Source: Isachenkonia alkalipeptolytica
Lineage (GTDB): Bacteria; Bacillota; Clostridia; Peptostreptococcales; T1SED10-28
Length of the DNA: 64,000 nucleotides
NCBI RefSeq assembly: GCF_009910325.1
Contig: NZ_SUMG01000002.1
Coordinates: 124,001 to 188,000, forward strand
Direction of reading: 5' to 3'
Of this stretch, positions 56,722-63,490 are shown in pieces. The stretch's first letter is position 1, and each line of letters starts with the position of its first letter. The notes under the pieces are model-generated. The model was not told the origin of the DNA and did not search any database. It was given only the letters and a program-made list of their open reading frames with translations. The position numbers and the translations under genes were made by a program.

Positions 56722-56995
56722 GCTTTTTCCATTTCAATAACTGTGCTACATCGATGTGGATTTTTTCATCCTCCAACGCCTTATCCAATTCCGCTTTTTT
56801 GCTGATATACATCGTAATTCCCTGAATTTCATACTTTTGATAATCTTCCAGATTATCCTTGCCCTCGCTAAAGTCAATCACCGGGACATAGCGAAAGCCG
56901 CTGTGGCATCAGCCTTTTTTATCGTATCGGATGATAACGGGTTTATTCACTTCTAGGGCGTACTCTTTAGCTTTTTCCGTTATTTCAATCTTCAC
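56693..56995 (-). CDS. small selenoprotein with UC motif (CC/Se or HesB-like family)
   Basis: 100 aa including selenocysteine. It starts at GTG 56995 with AGAAGGTGAG 7 bp upstream. The N-terminal part reads VKIEITEKAKEYALEVNKP then VIIRYDKKG. Codon 29 is TGA (56911-56909), directly followed by TGC (Cys30) and HSGFRYVPVIDFSEG. Translation after the TGA continues as VPVIDFSEGKDNLEDYQKYE and ends KKLTVEGLKVV. The pattern matches small HesB-like proteins with a CC or UC pair, known to me as the CC/Se motif family, whose function is not established. A SECIS-like hairpin follows the TGA. Without Sec decoding only a 62-codon tail would be called. It has its own promoter and lies antisense to the end of the desulfhydrase gene. 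Confidence 0.85.
56861..56898 (-). promoter_or_regulatory. SECIS-like hairpin of the UC selenoprotein
   Basis: Downstream of UGA 56911-56909 the mRNA can pair GCUUUCGCUA (56898-56889) with UAGCGAGGGC (56870-56861), ten pairs with two G-U. A short inner stem GUC/GAC (56887-56885 with 56875-56873) presents the loop CCGGUGAUU. Its GGU (56882-56880) lies 26 nt after the UGA, within the range for bacterial SelB recognition. Confidence 0.7.
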
Positions 56996-57113
56996 TGTTC
57001 TCACCTTCTTTTTGAAGTTCTTTACCGGGGTTTTCCCCCGGTTACCTGAGGCCTGTTGCAAAGCTCTGAGACTCCATTTAAGCTCTATTTAGTTTTTAGC
57101 TATTTAGTTTCTA

Positions 57114-57142
57114 TTTATAAACATTGATACCCATATAATCAA
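57114..57142 (-). promoter_or_regulatory. candidate promoter of the UC selenoprotein gene
   Basis: Minus-strand TTGATT (57142-57137), 17-bp spacer, TATAAA (57119-57114). The start is predicted near 57107. The leader to the GTG at 56995 is about 110 nt and contains the hairpin ACCGGGG/CCCCGGT (57024-57042). Confidence 0.5.
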
Positions 57143-57170
57143 TTTTCATTGATGCTATGGGTATCTTTTT
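57126..57170 (+). terminator. Rho-independent terminator for plus-strand transcription
   Basis: GATACCCATA (57126-57135) pairs with TATGGGTATC (57156-57165). An inner stem ATCAAT/ATTGAT and a T5 run follow on the plus strand. It is the first convincing plus-strand terminator after the desulfhydrase gene, 400 bp beyond its stop. The plus transcript would therefore cross the whole selenoprotein gene in antisense. Confidence 0.6.
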
Positions 57171-57471
57171 ATTTTCCTTTTTCCTCCATTCGATTCCCGG
57201 GAATTTCTTCACCGCAGTAACTGCAGTACACCGCCTTTTCCTCCACCATCCCTTCGCAGTGGGGGCAGGTTTTTTTCTTTTTGATGATTCTTGTGACCAC
57301 CAGGTAAATCAGCAAATTTGTGGGGGTGTTCAGCAGTCCGAAAATTCCCCAGATCCAGGGATATTCCCTTCGTTTTTTTGCGTCGTAAAACATCCAGGAG
57401 CCTTGGAGGAGCAAAACACTCCCCAGTAATACCCAAAGGATCACCGGTACCTCGGATAAATCATGAGCCAT
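57169..57471 (-). CDS. zinc-ribbon membrane protein of the sigma operon
   Basis: 100 aa from the ATG at 57471. An in-frame TTG further upstream is less likely. Two hydrophobic segments (VPVILWVLLGSVLLLQG and WGIFGLLNTPTNLLIYLVV) are followed by a cytosolic zinc ribbon CPHCEGMVEEKAVYCSYCGEE. The membrane part resembles PLDc_N-like proteins, with aromatic residues before an N-T-P turn. It overlaps the anti-sigma gene by 11 bp, so it belongs to the sigma operon. It may help the anti-sigma factor at the membrane, by analogy with YxlD/YxlE. Confidence 0.75.
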   Translation of the reverse strand: MAHDLSEVPVILWVLLGSVLLLQGSWMFYDAKKRREYPWIWGIFGLLNTPTNLLIYLVVTRIIKKKKTCPHCEGMVEEKAVYCSYCGEEIPGNRMEEKGK

Positions 57472-57916
57472 AAATATCACGTCCCCGCTGTCGATTCTTT
57501 TCAAGGGCTCCCAGAATAGGAATGATCAATGGAAACAATATCAGCCCAGTCAATTGCACCTGGATAAAGGAGGGGCCGATGCCGTAGTAAAAGAGGCTGC
57601 CCATGGCAAGCAAAAGGAAAAGAGCCACCGCGGGAAAAGCTCCCAGTTCTTTTAACATCCGTCTTTTATCCCGGCTTTCCCCTCTCCGGACCCCTTCTTC
57701 CCGAACCTTATCCTCCAGGGTCCGGATGAAAGCCTCCGATGCTTGAAACTCCAGGGGCTCCCTCGGCAGTTCCTGCTCTATTGTCCCCAGTTTCTCATAA
57801 TACCCCTGACATGCCCTGCACTGCCGGACATGATCAAAATCCCAGTTCTTTTCTTCTTGTTCTTCATAAAACCAGTCCAGCATTTTCTCCTGGTTTTTTC
57901 TACATTTAGAATCCAT
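57461..57916 (-). CDS. membrane-anchored zinc-finger anti-sigma factor
   Basis: 151 aa. The N-terminus carries an H-x3-C-x2-C zinc-finger anti-sigma pattern (FDHVRQCRACQGYYEKL, about 28-44). A linker follows, then two membrane helices (AFPAVALFLLLAMGSLFYYG and VQLTGLILFPLIIPILGAL). The gene overlaps the sigma factor gene by 11 bp, the usual arrangement for an ECF sigma and its cognate anti-sigma. It presumably holds the sigma factor at the membrane until a signal arrives. Confidence 0.85.
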   Translation of the reverse strand: MDSKCRKNQEKMLDWFYEEQEEKNWDFDHVRQCRACQGYYEKLGTIEQELPREPLEFQASEAFIRTLEDKVREEGVRRGESRDKRRMLKELGAFPAVALFLLLAMGSLFYYGIGPSFIQVQLTGLILFPLIIPILGALEKNRQRGRDIYGS

Positions 57917-58463
57917 CCAACCCCTCCTCTTCCATGACCCTTCGGATATCCTCTATGCTGTTATGTAACCTTGAACGTATAGTGCCGATGGGGCACTGTT
58001 CGATTTCTGCAATCTCCTTGTAGGAGTATCCGTAATAATGCTTCAAAATAAACACACTGCGTTTTTCCCGACTGAGCGTTCCTAAGGTCTCTCGCATTTT
58101 CTCAAAGGTTAAACCACTGATCACATGGTCTTCCGCACTGGCCTCTTGGTTTCCCACCCTGTTTTTTTCCACGGAATCATATTCTTCATAGTTTCGAAGA
58201 TTTTTGTTTTTACGCAAATAATCAAAGTAGAGATTTTTTCCGATAACAATCAACCAGGTGCTGAACTTTCCCCGGGGCTCATAGTCCTGAATTTTGGTCA
58301 CCGCTTTTAACAGGGTCTCCTGGGTAAGGTCCTCCGCCAGTTCCTTCTGTAGGGTGAGCTTGATTAAATAGCCCTTCAGTATTGAATAATTGTCCAGAAG
58401 AAGCTGATTCAACGCCGAATTATGGCCCGCCTGGGCTTTTTTTATCAATTCCCGTTCCGTCAT
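57906..58463 (-). CDS. ECF RNA polymerase sigma factor, SigY-like
   Basis: 185 aa. Region 2 (LAEDLTQETLLKAVTKIQDY ... KFSTWLIVIGKNLYFDYLRK) and region 4 (GYSYKEIAEIEQCPIGTIRSRLHNSI) are clear, with no region 1 or 3, as in ECF sigmas. GYSYKEIAEI with PIGT resembles SigY. It opens a sigma, anti-sigma, zinc-ribbon operon. An ECF-type element (TGAAC/CGTTATA) 19 bp upstream suggests autoregulation, and a like element precedes the nearby PLDc_N-ABC operon. Confidence 0.9.
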   Translation of the reverse strand: MTERELIKKAQAGHNSALNQLLLDNYSILKGYLIKLTLQKELAEDLTQETLLKAVTKIQDYEPRGKFSTWLIVIGKNLYFDYLRKNKNLRNYEEYDSVEKNRVGNQEASAEDHVISGLTFEKMRETLGTLSREKRSVFILKHYYGYSYKEIAEIEQCPIGTIRSRLHNSIEDIRRVMEEEGLDGF

Positions 58464-58481
58464 ATTACCCTCTCCCTAAAT

Positions 58482-58508
58482 ATAACGTGCCTGCCGGCAA
58501 AAAGTTCA
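58482..58508 (-). promoter_or_regulatory. candidate autoregulatory ECF promoter of the sigma operon
   Basis: Minus-strand TGAAC (58508-58504), 16-bp spacer, CGTTAT (58487-58482), continuing TTAG. It sits 19 bp before the start codon, so the leader would be very short. Confidence 0.55.
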
Positions 58509-58514
58509 TTTTAA

Positions 58515-58593
58515 AAGATGACAAAAACTCCGTCCCGCTGTCATCCGCTGTCCCGCTGTCAGGATGACAGCGGGACGGAGTTTTTGTCATCTT
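58515..58593. repeat. perfect 32-bp inverted repeat (palindromic intergenic element or bidirectional terminator)
   Basis: Left arm 58515-58546 and right arm 58562-58593 are exact reverse complements over 32 bases, with a 15-base loop. The GC-rich core (CTCCGTCCCGCTGTC) is flanked by A5 and T5. CCGCTGTC occurs three times across arm and loop. It could end the amidohydrolase transcript on the minus strand. The length and perfection exceed what a terminator needs, and it resembles the multi-copy palindromic repeats seen in Clostridia. Confidence 0.9.
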
Positions 58594-58607
58594 CAGCTTA
58601 TTTTTCG

Positions 58608-59396
58608 TTACAGCTTCAGTCCTTTGATTCCGTTGAAAATCCCATGACTCAGCATATCTACCCGTTCCCGGTGCTCCCCTCGGGGAGTGGAAGTTATCGG
58701 TCCTTTGGGGGGAAGATAAAGACTCCGGTTTACCTCCAGTTGAATCCAGGGCACCCCCTTTTTCATTCCAAAATAGCGGGTGATATAGCCCCCGGTAAAG
58801 GGATTGTTGATCTGTACGCTTTCCTTTCCGAACTCCCCCTCTAGCAATTCTTTAAAGGCCAACAGCATTTCCGGCGGTGCACTCAGGGGGGCCTTTACCC
58901 ACTCCCCTTTGAGACCTCCCCGATTGCTGATGCAAAACAGGGGTCTTTTTTTCGCCCTTTTATCAAAGGGATCCTCGGGGAGCATACTGTGACAATCTAT
59001 CCCAAGCTTTATTTCCGGATTCTCCAGAGCTTTTAAAACCTTTTGGTAATAAGGATCGTAGTATTTTTCAATCAAGGTCCTGCGCAGGTTTTCCTCCGGT
59101 CCCCGGGGATTTTTCCATACGGGATTCAAAAACACGGATTTGCTCTTTACCACACCGTCAAAATTTTTCGGAGGCAGATCCTCCTTTTCTCGATTTAAAT
59201 CGATCACCACCCGGGGGATTTCCGTATCCACCAAGGCCAAGACCTTCTTTTTGTAATCAAAAATGTCCCGGGTCCAGGTATCCCCGTCCCGTAAAACTTC
59301 CTGTTCCTCCAGCTGAAAGCTTTCCCGGGCCTCCTTCGGCACAACACTTCCCCCATGGGGTATGGATATTATAACCGGTAATCTTTCCTTATTCAA
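58608..59396 (-). CDS. N-formylglutamate amidohydrolase family protein
   Basis: 262 aa. The HGG motif in VIISIPHGGSVVP, the DxW/R pattern (DGDTWTRDIFDY), RVVIDLNREKEDLPPKNFDG and the GIDCHSMLP segment with its metal His are typical of the FGase (N-formylglutamate deformylase-like) family. Members release formate from N-formyl-amino acids or act as related amidases in histidine breakdown. No hut genes are nearby, so the substrate is open. The adjacent gamma-glutamyltransferase and ATP-grasp genes suggest glutamyl or peptide metabolism. The stop codon is at 58608, next to the palindrome. Confidence 0.85.
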   Translation of the reverse strand: MNKERLPVIISIPHGGSVVPKEARESFQLEEQEVLRDGDTWTRDIFDYKKKVLALVDTEIPRVVIDLNREKEDLPPKNFDGVVKSKSVFLNPVWKNPRGPEENLRRTLIEKYYDPYYQKVLKALENPEIKLGIDCHSMLPEDPFDKRAKKRPLFCISNRGGLKGEWVKAPLSAPPEMLLAFKELLEGEFGKESVQINNPFTGGYITRYFGMKKGVPWIQLEVNRSLYLPPKGPITSTPRGEHRERVDMLSHGIFNGIKGLKL

Positions 59397-59504
59397 TTTT
59401 TTCTCTCCTCTCAGCCTGTCCGGTTCCCATTTTACAAACCTGCCTGTTTCCTAAGGGTTTCTCCTCTACGCCTTATCCCCTACCGCTTATGAGACGTCCT
59501 TTTT

Positions 59505-61112
59505 TCACTCCGGTCCCTTCGCCGCTCCGTCCCTTCTCGGGTCTGCCACCCCATAAAATTGGTATCCGTTCTTTTTATGAGGCAGTTCAATTCCCTGGAC
59601 ACAACCGAGATAAAAGCTGTAGGATCCCCGGCGGCGGATATCGAATCCCGTTTCCTCAAAGGTGCTTTCAATTTCCCTGGAAAACCGCTTTTTCTCCAGC
59701 TGCATTTTTTTCAGGTCCGAGGTATGAAACCGGGGCTCTTCAATAGCCCGGGAGAGATCCTGTTTTCCATCGAGATACCGAAGAAGGACTTGACTGAGGG
59801 CCGTGGAGATCCGCTCACTTCCCGGACTGCCCAGTACCAGCAAAGGCTTTTTTCTGGAAGTGACAATGGTGGGGGCCACGCTGCTCCAGGGTTTGTTTCC
59901 CGGAAGCAGATAATAGGGATGGGTTCGGTCCTTGTACTCAAAGGCGCTCATGTAATTATTATAAAAAAAGCCTAACCCCTGAGCCGTTCGTTTGGCACCG
60001 AAAACCAATTCAATGGATTGGGTTACCGCCACGATATTCCCTTCCCCGTCCGCCACGGAAAAGTGAGTGGTCTCTCCGGAAGTATCCGGCGGAAGATGAC
60101 TGACCGTCTCGGAATATTTATCAATGATTCTGCGAATATTCTCCGTGACCTCCCGACTGTACTTTTTGTTGGTCATTTTGCGAGCCGACTGTTGAAAGTA
60201 AATATCGGGATTTTGAGGCATCTGTTTTCGGTCTCTGAGAGTCAGCTGAAAAGCCAGGGCTAAAATAAGGCTTCCGTAAGGGCTGTCCAAGTCAATGTCC
60301 TCTTCCGTGAAATTTTCTAAAATATTCAGGATCTGCATCAATACCCGTCCTGCTCCCGGAGGCGGGAAAGTAATGATACCGTATTTCCGGTATTTGCCTT
60401 CCAAAACCGGGCGCTCGATAGGTATCGGTATTTGACTTAAATCCTCGGCGGTAAGCAGTCCTCCCCGGGCCTCCATATCCCTAATGATTTCCTTTCCGAT
60501 CTCCCCGGTGTAAAAGTCCTGCCAACCCTTTTCCCCCATGCGTCCCATCATCTTCCCTAGTTCCGGCTGGATAAGAATCTCTCCGGCTTTCAGGGGTTTT
60601 CCCTGGGGAAGAAAATTTTCCTTGGCTTGGGGATCCTTCTTCAACTCCTCTTTGCTCCGTTCAATTAACGAGTGAATCAAGGGGGTGACGGGAAAGCCCT
60701 TGGTTGCCATTTTGATTGCGGGAGCCAACAGTTCCTTTAAGGGCAGGGTACCGTAGTTATCCGACAAATAGCCGTAAAACGCCGGTGTGGACGGAAGGGT
60801 GGTGGCTTTAAGTCCCAGTTTCAGCGGTTTTTTCGGCATATCCTTCGGTTGAAAATGATAGGGAGCGATAGACGAACCGTCCAGGGCAAAATACCGTTTT
60901 TCTGCCGCGAGATACACCACCGCCATGGACTGTCCCCCGATGCCCGATGCTTGGGGCTCCGTAACTCCTAAGCAATAGGATACCGCCGTGGCGGCATCGA
61001 AGGCATTTCCCCCCTTAGCCAAAATTTCTGCTCCCACTTCCGTCGCCTGCTTTGAAGCCGATGAAACCATTCCGTTTTTACTACGATAAACCGGCGCCTG
61101 TTTTTTCTCCAT
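59505..61112 (-). CDS. gamma-glutamyltransferase (cytoplasmic-type)
   Basis: 535 aa from the ATG at 61112. Another ATG two codons earlier abuts the RBS GAGGG and is too close. This is an Ntn hydrolase that cleaves gamma-glutamyl bonds after self-processing at the Thr in SGETTHFSVAD (about residue 349). ASGIGGQSMAVVY, WSSVAPTIV and GSPGSERIS are the conserved substrate-pocket segments, with small changes from the classical SSMSPT and GSPGGS. There is no signal peptide, unlike secreted GGTs. It may act on glutathione-like or gamma-glutamyl peptides, or belong to the capsule-type or amidase-type GGTs. Confidence 0.9.
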   Translation of the reverse strand: MEKKQAPVYRSKNGMVSSASKQATEVGAEILAKGGNAFDAATAVSYCLGVTEPQASGIGGQSMAVVYLAAEKRYFALDGSSIAPYHFQPKDMPKKPLKLGLKATTLPSTPAFYGYLSDNYGTLPLKELLAPAIKMATKGFPVTPLIHSLIERSKEELKKDPQAKENFLPQGKPLKAGEILIQPELGKMMGRMGEKGWQDFYTGEIGKEIIRDMEARGGLLTAEDLSQIPIPIERPVLEGKYRKYGIITFPPPGAGRVLMQILNILENFTEEDIDLDSPYGSLILALAFQLTLRDRKQMPQNPDIYFQQSARKMTNKKYSREVTENIRRIIDKYSETVSHLPPDTSGETTHFSVADGEGNIVAVTQSIELVFGAKRTAQGLGFFYNNYMSAFEYKDRTHPYYLLPGNKPWSSVAPTIVTSRKKPLLVLGSPGSERISTALSQVLLRYLDGKQDLSRAIEEPRFHTSDLKKMQLEKKRFSREIESTFEETGFDIRRRGSYSFYLGCVQGIELPHKKNGYQFYGVADPRRDGAAKGPE

Positions 61113-61239
61113 AACCATCCCTCTTTCTTAGTTTTCTCCTCTTCCAAGGTCTATTCTTCTTTTCCATAAATTATTGTAGACTAAGAACGCCTACCCCTTA
61201 TAGGTAGACGTTTTACTGCCGGTATGGATTTGATTCAAC

Positions 61240-63384
61240 CTATTCTTTGAGTAAAAACTGACTGATCAATAAGGTCTTTTGCACCAGTTCCGTTCGACTG
61301 ATGGATTCCTCCGGTGTGTACAGGTTTTTCGAACTTGGAGCCATGCCGCAAACCACGGCACAGTCCTTGCTGACCACCCCCGCGGCGGAAGGAAGCAAGG
61401 TGGATTCCGCTTCAAAGGGAATCTTCCACTTTTCACTAATTTCCTGGAACTCCCTTATCAGCCCTTCACTTTCTTTGGTCTTCAGCATCGGCGGCCGTTC
61501 TTCCAGTTTCTCGATAAAGGTTTTAATGCCTTTTTTCTTCGTTTGAAAAAGTTTTCGTACCCGGGATTCCACTTTTTTCGCCTGTTCCTCATCAATATAG
61601 GTGATGAAAATATTGGCCCCCACCCGGTGGGGAATCAGCATGCTGTATCGGCTGGACTGAATATCCTGGATCGCTACGGTCAGGTATTTGTTTTCTTTAT
61701 CGATCTTTTTAATATCCACGGACTTATCCAACAAAAAGTCCAGGGCATTGGACGCGGTGGTTTGGCTTCCGATCCTCAGGGAGCTTCCCTCCACCACCAC
61801 TTTTAATTTTATGGTTCCCCTTCGCTGGTTCACCACTTTATTATCATTATAGCCGGGATGCATGACAATGATGTTTCTCGCTCTCTTGCTTATTTTTTTT
61901 AAAACCTCGGAACTGTAGCGCATCCCTAAGCCTTCATCCCCATAAACAAACACTCCAAAATTGCCATCCTCCATCCGACCTAGGTGTTTCAGTGCATCCA
62001 AGGCTTTCAGCACCGAGATCAGCCCTGCCCGGCTAGAGGCAATCCCCTCGCCGTAAAGATTTTCCGGCTCTTTCCTAAAGGGTATGGGATAGGCTCCCCG
62101 GTTTCCCGGGATATCCATGGGGATCACAAATACAGTTCCCTCTTGGAATCCCTTTTTACCGGTCCAAAACCATGCGGCTTTTCCATCGGTGTAGTGGGCG
62201 TTCTTTTTCAACTTTAACTTTCTCAGTCGATAATCCAGTTTTCGTATAAAAGCCTGCTTGCTTACGGGATCGTCGGTGGCGGTGTACATATTGGTCCAGG
62301 AACGAAGTTCACTTTCCATGCTGTCACGATTTTGAGTGATATAGGAAAAAGCCGTGCTTTCATAGTCCTGTACCCCGTCTCCCGGTCCCTCCAGAATAGA
62401 ACCGAAGTACCGCTGGGAGGCCACTTCTATTAATCGTTGCACCAATTTATTATAAGGAAGGCCCATTTTTTCCGCCGCATAAACATAGGAGGCGGTGGGG
62501 GCCAGGCTTGCCATGGAGTTTACTTCCAGCACATAGGGATTGCCCTGTTCATCGATTCGAAAATCCACCCGGGCGCTGTCATAACAGTCCAAGGCTTTAA
62601 AGGTTCGAATGGCCAATGTCTTTACCTTTTCTTCCAGTTCCGGAGTCAACTTCGCCGGACATTCCCGTCCCACGCTTCTTCCGCTTTTCTGGGTTTTATC
62701 CTCAAAGGTGAAAATTTTCTCCCCTTCTCCAAAAATCAGCTCCACGGGAGGCAGGGCTTCCACTTCTTCATTTCCCAGAAGACCGATATTGATCTCCCGC
62801 CCTTCAATGTATTCTTCCACTAAGGTCGGGGCTTTAAACTCATTGTAGATATTTTCCACCCCCGCCTGTAATTCTTCGGGATTTCGAACGATTTTCAAGC
62901 CGAAGGACACCGCTTCACTTTTGGGTTTTACAATTAAGGGGTAGGTTAATTTTTCCCGGAGTTCATCCTTGGGGTTTTCCAAAACCGCAAATTTCGGTGT
63001 AGGGATCCCCCTTTGCAAAAGAATCATTTTTGTAATTACCTTATCCAGGGCGATGGCATGGGTCTCGGGATTGGAGCCTACATAGGGTATCCCCAGCATC
63101 TCCAGAATCCCGGGAATGTGCATATACCGTCCTTTGCCTTGTATTCCATAGCTTAAATTAAACACCAGTCCCGGTCTTTCTCCCGAAACCACCCGGGGCA
63201 TGAACTCTTCCAGTTTCCGAATAATGTTTTTATCCCCTTCAAAGGTTTCCACCTGATGACCGTGTTCCACTAAGGCGGATTCCACCATGGAAATGGTGTT
63301 CAGCCCATATTTTTCTTTGTTGGGAATTCCAAAAAGATTGATCACCGCTTGGCTCTCTCGATTGTAGACAATGGCAATTTTCAT
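61240..63384 (-). CDS. D-Ala-D-Ala-ligase-like ATP-grasp fused to a degenerate M20 peptidase-like domain
   Basis: 714 aa from the ATG at 63384 (RBS AAGGAAG 6 bp upstream). An in-frame start 18 bp earlier is too close to the RBS. Residues 1-335 are ATP-grasp of the Ddl type (MKIAIVYNRES, PYVGSNPETHAIALDK, YPLIVKPKSEAVSFG, EEYIEGREINIG, VDFRID and YVLEVNSMA). Residues ~365-714 follow the M20 plan. VIPMDIPGNRG stands where M20 enzymes have HxDVVP, YGEGIASSRAGL where YGRGxxDMKGG is usual, GDEGLGM at the catalytic Glu region, and SKNLYTPEESI at the final His region. Most metal ligands are therefore missing. The dimerisation domain is recognisable. Likely a dipeptide or amino-acid ligase with a substrate-binding partner domain, which is inference. 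Confidence 0.75.
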   Translation of the reverse strand: MKIAIVYNRESQAVINLFGIPNKEKYGLNTISMVESALVEHGHQVETFEGDKNIIRKLEEFMPRVVSGERPGLVFNLSYGIQGKGRYMHIPGILEMLGIPYVGSNPETHAIALDKVITKMILLQRGIPTPKFAVLENPKDELREKLTYPLIVKPKSEAVSFGLKIVRNPEELQAGVENIYNEFKAPTLVEEYIEGREINIGLLGNEEVEALPPVELIFGEGEKIFTFEDKTQKSGRSVGRECPAKLTPELEEKVKTLAIRTFKALDCYDSARVDFRIDEQGNPYVLEVNSMASLAPTASYVYAAEKMGLPYNKLVQRLIEVASQRYFGSILEGPGDGVQDYESTAFSYITQNRDSMESELRSWTNMYTATDDPVSKQAFIRKLDYRLRKLKLKKNAHYTDGKAAWFWTGKKGFQEGTVFVIPMDIPGNRGAYPIPFRKEPENLYGEGIASSRAGLISVLKALDALKHLGRMEDGNFGVFVYGDEGLGMRYSSEVLKKISKRARNIIVMHPGYNDNKVVNQRRGTIKLKVVVEGSSLRIGSQTTASNALDFLLDKSVDIKKIDKENKYLTVAIQDIQSSRYSMLIPHRVGANIFITYIDEEQAKKVESRVRKLFQTKKKGIKTFIEKLEERPPMLKTKESEGLIREFQEISEKWKIPFEAESTLLPSAAGVVSKDCAVVCGMAPSSKNLYTPEESISRTELVQKTLLISQFLLKE

Positions 63385-63448
63385 ATGCATCTTCCTTTGC
63401 AATTTTTCGGTAGTTTTGGAAAAATTCCAACAACTTTTCCGTTTAATA

Positions 63449-63478
63449 ATTATACCCTATTTATACCATTCATAGCAA
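63449..63478 (-). promoter_or_regulatory. candidate promoter of the ATP-grasp/M20 fusion gene
   Basis: Minus-strand TTGCTA (63478-63473), 18-bp spacer, perfect TATAAT (63454-63449). It lies 65 bp before the start codon. Confidence 0.45.
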
Positions 63479-63490
63479 TAATAACAGCAA

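Noticed and set aside
57024-57042. GC-rich hairpin ACCGGGG/CCCCGGT before the selenoprotein gene as a terminator
   Set aside because: No T-run follows on either strand; it may only shape the leader.
61188-61216. Imperfect hairpin AACGCCTACC/GGTAGACGTT as terminator of the ATP-grasp fusion gene
   Set aside because: It has a mismatch in the stem and only a weak T-run on the minus strand.
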